A stretch of DNA of 6,301 nucleotides from the NCBI GenBank assembly GCA_913031405.1, contig CAJWCX010000075.1, positions 1 to 6,301 on the forward strand. Reading direction: 5' to 3'. The number at the start of each line of letters is the position of its first letter. Within the stretch, counting starts at the first letter, position 1. The position numbers and the translations under genes are program-made. The notes below the pieces were generated by a model that saw only the letters and a program-made list of their open reading frames with translations, was not told the origin of the DNA and made no database searches. Source of the DNA: an uncultured Flavobacteriales bacterium. GTDB lineage: Bacteria > Bacteroidota > Bacteroidia > Flavobacteriales_D > Crocinitomicaceae. Shown piece after piece: positions 1 to 6,210 of the stretch.

Positions 1-18
1 TAAGTCGACGCCGATCTT

Positions 19-52
19 AAACCCCTGACTACAAGTAGTTGGGGGTTTTTTT
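19..52 (+). terminator. Intrinsic (rho-independent) terminator of an upstream gene
   Basis: A near-perfect hairpin is followed by a T-tract. Positions 19-31 pair with 36-48: AAACCCC with GGGGTTT, then two G-T wobble pairs, then ACTA with TAGT, closing a CAAG loop at 32-35. Seven T residues (46-52) follow. The T-tract lies on the plus strand, so it ends a plus-strand transcript entering from the left whose gene is outside the window. The A-run before the stem could allow weaker function on the other strand. It insulates the downstream deiminase gene from upstream transcription. Confidence 0.9.
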
Positions 53-132
53 ATGGACTAAACTTTCATAGAACAAACGAAATAAGACAGTATGTACAGT
101 CATTTTGTAAGGACAAATAACCACTAATGTTT

Positions 133-163
133 ATTGAAATAAAAATCCCTTTTATTAAATTTA
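133..163 (+). promoter_or_regulatory. Possible Bacteroidota-type promoter for the secreted deiminase gene
   Basis: ATTG at 133-136, a 19-base spacer and TAAATTTA at 156-163 resemble the Bacteroidota sigma-ABfr promoter (TTTG about 33 bases upstream, TAnnTTTG about 7 bases upstream of the start site), with one mismatch in each box. Transcription would begin near 170, just before the GTG at 184. In AT-rich DNA such matches occur by chance. A weaker alternative -7-like box, TCATTTTG at 100-107, would serve the ATG at 127 but lacks a good upstream box. Confidence 0.25.
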
Positions 164-183
164 AGGAACTTAAAAACCATACT

Positions 184-1968
184 GTGAAAAAAACATCTTT
201 TCTCTCCCTGACCTTCATTTTGACCTTACTTTCTTTTCATGTCTTTTCTCAAAAGGATGTACTTCCCAAAAAGATGACAGACTATGAAAAAACCATTATG
301 GATGACTACCTTTCTTCCTTTGACAACAAAGGAATTACGACTCCTCCTCCTTACACAAATATTCGAACTGCTGCCGAATGGGAAGAGGTTCAGGCGCTTG
401 TTATAACGTGGACCAATCAATTCAATAGCATTCAAAAACAAATTGTAGAGGCTGCTCAGGAGGAATGCACTGTCATCATTCATTGCTCCGATTCTAACAG
501 CGTTAAATCTTACCTGAACGGTCAAGGTGTGACAGATGTCAATATCGATTATATCGAAGTGCCCTATAATTCAATATGGATTCGGGACTATGGCGCGAAC
601 ACCTGCTATGCAAATGGTGTAGAGGATATCTTTCTTACAGATTGGATCTACAATAGACCTCGACCCTCTGACGATGTGATTCCCGATGCTTATGGAGACT
701 ATTTGGGTATTGATGTGTACTCCACCGCCGCAAACCCAAACAAGATCATGTCTACTGGTGGAAATTGGATGTCGGATGGTGATGGTATTGCCTTTTCATC
801 GGAATTGATTCTTAATGAAAACGATGGCAATGGAGATTTTAACTCACTATCATATCCAGACCATACAGAAGCTGAGCTTGACCAAATTTTTCAAAACTGG
901 ATGGGCATAGACGAGTACATCAAAATGACGGAGCTGCCCTACGACGAAATCCATCACATTGACATGCACATGAAGCTTCTTGACGAAGAGACTCTATTGG
1001 TAGGAGAATATCCTCAAGGTGAGTCGGATGGTCCTCAAATCGAAGCCAACATACAGTATGTGCTGAGTAATTTTACCACAAAATTTGGAACACCTTTTAA
1101 GCTGGTTCGTATTCCGCAACCTTCCGCAACCAATGGGAATTTTCCTCCCAATGCATACTACAGAACATACACCAACCTGACCTTTGTTAACAACACCATT
1201 TTGGTTCCAACCTACCGACAAGAATATGATACGATTGCATTTCGTATTCTCGAAGAAAACCTACCTGGATATACAATCGCAGCTATTGATATTGACAATT
1301 CGGGTCAAAACCTTATCTCTAATGGTGGAGGGATTCATTGCATTACACATACTGTTGGTGTTAATGAACCTATTTACATTACCCATAAAAAACTTGAGAA
1401 TACTGCTGATACACAAAATGATTATTTGGCTACAGCGTCGATTCTTCACAGAGATGGTATTTCTTCGGCTTCACTATTTTACAAAACAGATCCATCATCT
1501 CCTTATGACGAAATCACTATGAACAATACCAATGGCGACGAATGGTCTGGAGCTATTCCGGTACAGCCCTTAGGAACAACCGTCTATTATTATATTCAAG
1601 GTACGGCATCCAATGGAAAGCAAGGTGTTCATCCTTTTCCAGCCCCTGAAGGCAACCATGTTTTTGATGTTTTTGATCCAGGAACCGTTTCCTTGGAGGG
1701 AGGTGTTAACATTCAATTGAATATGATTTATCCCAATCCAGCCAAGGCTATTACGGTAATTCCAATTAGTAGCAATCGACAACAAAAGGTGTGCATTCAG
1801 CTGGTGAATCTTCAAGGTGAAATCGTAAATGAGGTATACAATGGTGAAATTACTGCTGGCGACAAAAACTTTTTTATCGATGCTTCGCATTATGCTTCGG
1901 GTCTATATCAGGTTCGGATTCAGACCGATGAATATGAGCAGGTTCAAAAGCTAATCATTGAAAATTAG
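184..1968 (+). CDS. Secreted peptidylarginine deiminase-like protein (PAD_porph family) with T9SS sorting domain
   Basis: Predicted exported guanidino-modifying hydrolase that would convert arginine side chains (or agmatine) to citrulline (or N-carbamoylputrescine) plus ammonia. I prefer the GTG start at 184 (594 aa) because it begins a clean signal peptide: VKK, a hydrophobic core, and FSQ before the mature protein. An ATG at 127 would add 19 lysine-rich residues. Numbering from that ATG, the catalytic domain spans about 75-425, with WIRDYG (Trp151, Asp154), HIDMH (His277, Asp279), TYTN (Asn350) and GGGIHC (nucleophile Cys405). Residues about 430-515 form an Ig-like beta domain. YPNP at 535-538 opens a C-terminal T9SS type A domain ending in LYQVRIQT and VQKLIIEN. 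This order (signal, deiminase, Ig-like, sorting tail) matches P. gingivalis PPAD (about 556 aa). Arg177 and Arg179 may correspond to the PPAD pair that binds the substrate C-terminal carboxylate. The alternative is a secreted agmatine deiminase, which shares the family. The gene stands alone on its strand and converges on the next with a 17-bp gap. Confidence 0.93.
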   Translation: MKKTSFLSLTFILTLLSFHVFSQKDVLPKKMTDYEKTIMDDYLSSFDNKGITTPPPYTNIRTAAEWEEVQALVITWTNQFNSIQKQIVEAAQEECTVIIHCSDSNSVKSYLNGQGVTDVNIDYIEVPYNSIWIRDYGANTCYANGVEDIFLTDWIYNRPRPSDDVIPDAYGDYLGIDVYSTAANPNKIMSTGGNWMSDGDGIAFSSELILNENDGNGDFNSLSYPDHTEAELDQIFQNWMGIDEYIKMTELPYDEIHHIDMHMKLLDEETLLVGEYPQGESDGPQIEANIQYVLSNFTTKFGTPFKLVRIPQPSATNGNFPPNAYYRTYTNLTFVNNTILVPTYRQEYDTIAFRILEENLPGYTIAAIDIDNSGQNLISNGGGIHCITHTVGVNEPIYITHKKLENTADTQNDYLATASILHRDGISSASLFYKTDPSSPYDEITMNNTNGDEWSGAIPVQPLGTTVYYYIQGTASNGKQGVHPFPAPEGNHVFDVFDPGTVSLEGGVNIQLNMIYPNPAKAITVIPISSNRQQKVCIQLVNLQGEIVNEVYNGEITAGDKNFFIDASHYASGLYQVRIQTDEYEQVQKLIIEN

Positions 1969-1985
1969 AAGAACACTTAATCATT

Positions 1986-2693
1986 CTAACCAATCAAAAA
2001 CACACAAGGTGATTTGCTTAGATCGTAGGCGTTTTCTCTCCAGTCTAATACACTCATGCTTCGAACTCGTTGGTTGTGAAGTGTAATATTTGAAGCAATA
2101 CAAAGCTGGGTATGATCTGCCAGTTCGTTCAATAAATCTTCCAACACATTCATGTTTCGATAAGGTGTATCCATAAATATTTGCGTATAACCTTTTCTCC
2201 GAGCTACAAATTCATAGCTTTTGAGTGTTTGAATGCGTTCTTTTCTATCCTTTGGCAAATAGCCATGAAAGCTAAATTTTTGACCTGAAAATCCACTTCC
2301 CATAAGAGAAAGTAATATTGATGAAGGTCCCACAAGAGGCATGACCGCTATTTTTTGTGAGTGCGCTAAAGAAACAATATCTGCGCCAGGATCAGCCACA
2401 CAGGCGCATCCTGCATCAGAAATAACACCAACATTTTTGCCCTCGATTAGCCATCGGAGTGCTTTCATAGTATCCTGTTCAGTGCTTCTTTTATTCATCT
2501 CGATAAATAGGGAATCGTCTATAGGAAATTGACGGTCCATTTTTCTAAGCAATCTTCTTGCAGACTTCAGGTTTTCTACCATGAAATGACGTAGCGATTT
2601 AGAGTCTTCTTGAACGGTTTGAGGAATAATATCCTCTATGCTTTCACCGCCAAGGGTATTGGGAATAAGATATAAAGTACCTGTTTTAGCCAT
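1986..2693 (-). CDS. RsmI-like SAM-dependent methyltransferase (tetrapyrrole methylase fold), divergent paralog
   Basis: A 235-aa cytoplasmic methyltransferase of the TP_methylase fold, closest in pattern to RsmI, which 2'-O-methylates C1402 of 16S rRNA. Visible blocks are GTLYLIPNTLG (residues 5-15), SDAGCACVADPG (92-103, the RsmI SDAGTPxxSDPG block), VGPSSILLSLMGSGF (121-135, the SAM-binding region), FHGYLPKDRKER (142-153), DTPYRN (175-180, like RsmI SPHR) and C-terminal FLIG. The RsmI AEDTRxTxxLL block is replaced by VENLKSARRLL (39-49), and the C-terminal domain of E. coli RsmI (286 aa in total) is absent. I therefore do not assign C1402 methylation. My recollection is that Bacteroidota commonly carry a second, shorter RsmI paralog like this beside a canonical one. 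The start overlaps the end of the upstream phosphatase gene by 8 bp, implying translational coupling at the end of the operon. Family is fairly sure; substrate is unknown. Confidence 0.85.
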   Translation of the reverse strand: MAKTGTLYLIPNTLGGESIEDIIPQTVQEDSKSLRHFMVENLKSARRLLRKMDRQFPIDDSLFIEMNKRSTEQDTMKALRWLIEGKNVGVISDAGCACVADPGADIVSLAHSQKIAVMPLVGPSSILLSLMGSGFSGQKFSFHGYLPKDRKERIQTLKSYEFVARRKGYTQIFMDTPYRNMNVLEDLLNELADHTQLCIASNITLHNQRVRSMSVLDWRENAYDLSKSPCVFLIG

Positions 2694-3150
2694 ATTTTAG
2701 TTTTTCAATGATGACGTCAGTAGCCCTGTCCAACAAATCAAAGACATGATCAAACCCAGCTTGACCGCCATAATAGGGATCGGGGACTTCTTGAATGGAG
2801 TTGGAATGTCCTAGTTCATCCAAAATCAGCTTTACTTTTTCTATGTCTTTTTCGTCTCTTGCCAATCGAGTCACGTTGTGGTAATTTGATTTATCCATTA
2901 CATAGATTAAATCAAATCGATCGTAATCTGCTACCTCAAATTGACGTGCACGCAGAACAGAGATGTCAATTCCATTCTGTATTGCGGTTTCTGTCATTCT
3001 TTCATCGGGAGGACCTCCCACATGGTAATTGGCCGTTCCTGCTGAATCTACCCTTGCTGAAAGTCCATCGCGTTCCACTTTATGTCTTAATAGGCCATCA
3101 GCTAAGGGCGATCTACAAATGTTTCCTAAACAAACCATTAAAATATTCAT
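2686..3150 (-). CDS. Low molecular weight protein tyrosine phosphatase
   Basis: A 154-aa cytoplasmic phosphatase of the LMW-PTP (arsenate reductase-like) family that hydrolyses phosphotyrosine by a cysteinyl-phosphate intermediate. The P-loop is at the very N-terminus, CLGNICRS (residues 7-14), with nucleophile Cys7, Arg13 of the CX5R signature and the adjacent Cys12 seen in many members. The general acid is Asp124 in VPDPYYGG (122-129), the usual DPY motif. DSAGTANYHVG (35-45) matches the conserved SAGT block. Length is typical, and the ATG at 3150 sits at the correct distance before the P-loop. It lies 31 bp downstream of the glycosyltransferase gene and overlaps the methyltransferase gene by 8 bp. 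In some bacteria such phosphatases work with tyrosine kinases controlling polysaccharide export. The glycosyltransferase neighbour makes that thinkable, but no kinase is seen here, so this is inference only. Arsenate reductase is a less likely reading. Confidence 0.95.
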   Translation of the reverse strand: MNILMVCLGNICRSPLADGLLRHKVERDGLSARVDSAGTANYHVGGPPDERMTETAIQNGIDISVLRARQFEVADYDRFDLIYVMDKSNYHNVTRLARDEKDIEKVKLILDELGHSNSIQEVPDPYYGGQAGFDHVFDLLDRATDVIIEKLKYG

Positions 3151-3181
3151 GCTGCGAATATAATTAGAATCCCTTACATCT

Positions 3182-4267
3182 TTATTGATATAGCTTTCGT
3201 CCTTTCCATTCCTGACGGTGATAAAAAAACGACAAAAGAATCAAGAGGTTGTAAAAGGGGAAAATTAGGCCGTAAATAGGCATAAAAGATAGGAGTTTCT
3301 TTTTTTGAATGGCGCTAAAGTAAGGGATCAAAAAAGAAAGATCAAGCAAAGATTTAACAGCAAAAAAGAGAAGAAAAAGCTTCAAGTCATGAAAAGCCCA
3401 ATAAGCGAATAATACTAAGAAAGAGACTGACATGGTGAATTGAATACCCGCCCAAAATAAGAGTAGTCCATCTTGAATGTAAAATGATTTTCCCATCCAT
3501 CGAGAACGTTGTCTTAAATAAGCTTTCAAGGTATTTGGGCTATTGGTTCTAACAATACAATGCTCTGAGCTGACAAGTTGTATGTTTTTTTGAGCTCTAG
3601 TCATGTTTCTCAAAAGGAACATGTCGTCACCGCTCATAACGTGTACATGTTCATTAAGGGCGATGACCTCAAGATACGCAGCCCTTTTTACTAATAGATT
3701 GGCACCATTGCACATTATGGGGCGAAGCCAATAGGTACTTGCTTGATTCACGAAGTTTGCGAGATAAAAATCAATTTCGCCAATAGCTTGTATTGTATTT
3801 TTAGAGCGAAATTGCACCGGAAGAATCATTAGATCGGCTTCAGGGATTTTCTGAATCTGCTGAAAATATTCGGGTTCTACATCCACATCTGCATCCCAGC
3901 ACAGTACATAATCACTCTGTGCTTTTTGAATGCCCAGTAGCACCGCGGCTTTTTTACCCCTTTCTTTTTCATCAAGATAATAGATACTCATATGACTAGG
4001 TCTTTCCTCAAATAACCGCTTCCAGTCATCATCAGAGTGGTCATTGATAAAAATGATTTCTTTTGGGGTAGTGGATAATGTATCTAGTGTTTTTAGCAGG
4101 GATTTTAGATTTTCGTATTCGTTTCGAAAAGGAATAACAAGCGTTATTTCATCCAACGTTACATTTTCTCCTGTGGTTTTTTTTGCCTTTGAGATTCCTT
4201 TCCATCCTGTAAATAAAAACACATAAAATACGGCATAAAGCGCAATAAGAACACTAAATCCAAGCAT
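3182..4267 (-). CDS. Membrane-bound family 2 glycosyltransferase
   Basis: A 361-aa inner-membrane glycosyltransferase with a GT-A fold facing the cytoplasm, transferring a sugar from a nucleotide donor to an unknown acceptor. One N-terminal membrane helix (about residues 2-21) is followed by the GT2 domain: LVIPFRNEYENL (43-54), INDHSDDDW (74-82), the metal-binding DADVD (125-129), the acceptor-site GDD (213-215) and QRSRW (253-257), which fits the QxxRW motif. Three or so C-terminal helices follow (about 268-290, 293-318 and 327-348). This plan resembles processive or lipid-linked GT2 enzymes, but 361 aa is small for a cellulose or hyaluronan synthase, so a single-sugar transferase is as likely. 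The ATG start lies inside the upstream membrane-protein gene (14-bp overlap, different frame), indicating tight coupling, so the pair probably acts together. Substrate cannot be read from the sequence. Confidence 0.92.
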   Translation of the reverse strand: MLGFSVLIALYAVFYVFLFTGWKGISKAKKTTGENVTLDEITLVIPFRNEYENLKSLLKTLDTLSTTPKEIIFINDHSDDDWKRLFEERPSHMSIYYLDEKERGKKAAVLLGIQKAQSDYVLCWDADVDVEPEYFQQIQKIPEADLMILPVQFRSKNTIQAIGEIDFYLANFVNQASTYWLRPIMCNGANLLVKRAAYLEVIALNEHVHVMSGDDMFLLRNMTRAQKNIQLVSSEHCIVRTNSPNTLKAYLRQRSRWMGKSFYIQDGLLLFWAGIQFTMSVSFLVLFAYWAFHDLKLFLLFFAVKSLLDLSFLIPYFSAIQKKKLLSFMPIYGLIFPFYNLLILLSFFYHRQEWKGRKLYQ

Positions 4268-5174
4268 GATGTTTTTGTTTTTTCACAAGTAATGTCGCCA
4301 TTAAGGCAGGGATGATTTGGTTCAGCAACCAGGTTGAAGTTGCCGCCATGATGACAAGGGGTGCAGGCATGGCAATCAAACTCAATACAGTGACTGCAAC
4401 TGTCTCTCTTACAATCAGCTTTCCCATAAATAAGGAGGGTGAAATCGTAATCGCACCAAACATGAGCATGATCCATAGCAGAAGTTCTAAGTCAAATGAG
4501 GCATCAAAAACAAGTAATGCTACAAAAAACTGAAGAACAAAAATGATATATCTACCTAGGGAAAGCAGAACAAGCTGCCCTCTTCTTGTTTTAGAGATTA
4601 CGATGTTTTTGATCTGCTTTAAAAAGCGTATCGAGATTTTATGTAAAAACAAGTCTCCGAAGAAAAAAAGAACAAAAAGCCCGACGTTAATAATCAGCAA
4701 TAGTAAATGCAATAGGGGCTCAATAGCATTAAAATATAAAACTTGCAGGGCCACGATTCCAAGGGCAATACTTATGATGAATTGGGCGCCATTCGAGACT
4801 AGTGTATTAACGACGATGTTTTTTCTAGAAGATTTTGGGAAGTAGAACATTCTTCCAATAAAATTCCCGGCATAGGCAGGTGTAATCACGCCAGAAACAA
4901 TACCTGAAAGAAAGGAATGGAATTTTTGCTTGGTCTCAACTCTTTCGTCTTTGACAATCACAGTCCATTTTTGCCATTCAAATAATAAATTTAAAGGCAT
5001 CAATAAAATCAAAACAAGCAGGTATTCGAAATGAAATTCTCCCGAAATCTTAAATCCACCTGGGAGCGATGAAATACGATGGTAAAGAAAATAAATGAGC
5101 AGACTTAAAACCCCTAATTTTAACAATAGGAAAAAAATCGACTGAAATTGTTTAGATTTAATCACTAAAACCAA
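4254..5174 (-). CDS. Multispanning membrane protein, lysylphosphatidylglycerol synthase TM / AglD2 (flippase-like) family
   Basis: A 306-aa integral membrane protein with about seven to eight hydrophobic segments, near residues 11-31, 50-66, 85-100, 122-147, 151-172, 203-223, 229-248 and 263-298. Two places fit the family (PF03706): the GxxxPAYAGNFIGRMF stretch around 95-110, where members usually have a G-R-G-E-like turn, and ISPSLFMGKLIVRE (244-257), equivalent to the family's P-x-GG-x-G-x-RE block. Members include the membrane half of MprF, which flips lysyl-phosphatidylglycerol, and archaeal AglD-linked proteins. No soluble aminoacyl-transferase domain is present. The 14-bp overlap with the glycosyltransferase gene suggests it helps move or present that enzyme's lipid substrate, which is inference. 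No ATG is available near the N-terminus: the start is TTG at 5174 or GTG at 5165, three codons later. Only 5 bp separate it from the divergent ruvC start. Confidence 0.8.
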   Translation of the reverse strand: MVLVIKSKQFQSIFFLLLKLGVLSLLIYFLYHRISSLPGGFKISGEFHFEYLLVLILLMPLNLLFEWQKWTVIVKDERVETKQKFHSFLSGIVSGVITPAYAGNFIGRMFYFPKSSRKNIVVNTLVSNGAQFIISIALGIVALQVLYFNAIEPLLHLLLLIINVGLFVLFFFGDLFLHKISIRFLKQIKNIVISKTRRGQLVLLSLGRYIIFVLQFFVALLVFDASFDLELLLWIMLMFGAITISPSLFMGKLIVRETVAVTVLSLIAMPAPLVIMAATSTWLLNQIIPALMATLLVKKQKHHAWI

Positions 5175-5179
5175 ATTGA

Positions 5180-5737
5180 GTGTCTGAAGATAAGATAATT
5201 CTCGGAATTGACCCTGGGACTACGGTAATGGGGTATGGCTTGATTCACATTAAAAAGAGTGAGGTGTCTATGATTAATTTTGGCATTATACAACTAAAAA
5301 AGATTAACAATCACCCTGATAAACTCAAACGAATATTGGAGCGATTGAATGGTTTAATTTTGGAGTTTAAGCCAGATGAAATGGCCATAGAAGCGCCTTT
5401 TTTTGGTAAAAACGTCCAATCGATGTTAAAGCTAGGAAGAGCACAGGGTGTTGCTATAGCAGCAAGTTTGAACCACAATATTCCATACGAAGAGTATTCT
5501 CCGCGAAGAATAAAACAATCCATTACTGGTTCGGGACGAGCCTCAAAAGAGCAGGTGGCAGCCATGCTTCAAAGCATCTTGAAATTTGAAGAAATGCCTA
5601 AATATTTGGATGCGACAGATGGCCTTGCGGTGGCTTTGTGCCATCATTATTCAAATGGCAAAGGCGAAAACAATAAAAACGAGTCTAGCTCATGGCAGAG
5701 TTTTGTTCAGTCTAACCCCGATCGATTAAAAAGTTAA
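5180..5737 (+). CDS. ruvC: Crossover junction endodeoxyribonuclease RuvC
   Basis: Holliday junction resolvase, 185 aa. As a dimer it makes paired nicks in four-way junctions after RuvAB branch migration in recombinational repair. The four acidic metal ligands are in place: Asp11 in GIDPGT (9-14), Glu71 in AIEAPFFGKN (69-78), and Asp144 and Asp147 in DATDGLAVA (144-152), matching E. coli Asp7, Glu66, Asp138 and Asp141 in spacing. SPRRIKQSITGSGRASKEQV (107-126) is the conserved basic region that contacts DNA. The start must be the GTG at 5180, because an in-frame TGA (5177-5179) lies immediately upstream and no later start keeps Asp11. The C-terminal tail (about 158-185) is polar with Asn, Ser and Lys, longer than in E. 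coli (173 aa). rnhA follows after 2 bp, so the two are probably co-transcribed. ruvA and ruvB are not in the window. Confidence 0.97.
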   Translation: MSEDKIILGIDPGTTVMGYGLIHIKKSEVSMINFGIIQLKKINNHPDKLKRILERLNGLILEFKPDEMAIEAPFFGKNVQSMLKLGRAQGVAIAASLNHNIPYEEYSPRRIKQSITGSGRASKEQVAAMLQSILKFEEMPKYLDATDGLAVALCHHYSNGKGENNKNESSSWQSFVQSNPDRLKS

Positions 5738-5739
5738 GT

Positions 5740-6210
5740 GTGATTGAAATATATACAGACGGTAGTTCTCGAGGAAACCCTGGTCCAGGGGGTTATGGTA
5801 TTGTCTTATCATACAACCAAAAAGAAAAGGAGATATCCGAAGGGTTTAGAAAAACGACCAACAATCGAATGGAGCTTCTGGCTATAATTGTTGCTATTGA
5901 ATCACTAAAGACTTCAAAGATTCCCATTAAAATATATTCGGATTCTAAATATGTGATTGACGCCATAACCAAAGGCTGGTTAAAGTCATGGATTCAAAAA
6001 GGATTTAAAGGCAAAAAGAATAAAGACTTGTGGATGCGTTTTGATAAGGCGTCAAAGGGTTTTAATATCAGCTATCAATGGGTAAAAGGTCATGCGGGTA
6101 ATACAAAGAATGAACGTTGTGATTTTCTTGCTGTTGAGGCCTCAAAAAACTCAAGTTTAAGTGTGGATTACGAATACGAATCTAATGCGGATACACCCGA
6201 TTTATTCTGA
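5740..6210 (+). CDS. rnhA: Ribonuclease HI
   Basis: Cytoplasmic endonuclease of 156 aa that cuts the RNA strand of RNA:DNA hybrids, removing R-loops and Okazaki primers. All catalytic residues are visible: Asp7 in YTDGSSRGNPG (5-15), Glu45 in NNRMELLA (41-48), Asp68 in SDSKYV (67-72), His118 in VKGHAG (115-120) and Asp128 in NERCDFLA (124-131), corresponding to E. coli Asp10, Glu48, Asp70, His124 and Asp134. The basic handle, with WLKSWIQKGFKGKKNKDLW (80-98), is present, so this is a type HI enzyme of E. coli type. The start is GTG at 5740, two bases after the ruvC stop. An in-frame TAA at 5713-5715 limits any extension, and no ATG lies nearby. The last 9 bp overlap the end of a convergent gene. 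The acidic C-terminal tail (about 142-156) is outside the nuclease core and probably disordered. Confidence 0.97.
   Translation: MIEIYTDGSSRGNPGPGGYGIVLSYNQKEKEISEGFRKTTNNRMELLAIIVAIESLKTSKIPIKIYSDSKYVIDAITKGWLKSWIQKGFKGKKNKDLWMRFDKASKGFNISYQWVKGHAGNTKNERCDFLAVEASKNSSLSVDYEYESNADTPDLF

Noticed and set aside
1..18. TAA at 1-3 as the stop of an upstream gene, or these bases as the 3' end of an RNA gene
   Set aside because: Too little sequence remains to set a reading frame or fold an RNA. Only the terminator that follows shows that some plus-strand transcript ends here.
1112..1131. Perfect 10-bp tandem duplication TTCCGCAACC within the deiminase gene
   Set aside because: It encodes RIPQPSATN within a family-conserved region without shifting the frame, and only two copies exist. 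Chance or codon reuse explains it.
1184..1522. 112-codon plus-strand frame inside the deiminase gene
   Set aside because: It lies wholly within a gene with strong domain support, in another frame. The protein has no recognisable motif.
1965..1989. Inverted repeat TTAGAA / TTCTAA with a 13-base loop between the convergent deiminase and methyltransferase genes, possibly a bidirectional terminator
   Set aside because: The stem has six base pairs with a single G-C pair and a long loop, and no proper T-tract follows on either strand. It is too weak to call.
3151..3181. Promoter-like TATATTCG upstream of the tyrosine phosphatase gene on the minus strand
   Set aside because: No -33 box lies at the right distance, and the start site would coincide with the ATG. 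Co-transcription from the upstream gene is simpler.
4159..4476. 105-codon minus-strand frame rich in Cys and His, spanning the junction of the membrane protein and glycosyltransferase genes
   Set aside because: The Cys/His content looks like a zinc-binding protein at first, but it is an out-of-frame reading of two well-supported genes, and the spacing fits no zinc-finger pattern.
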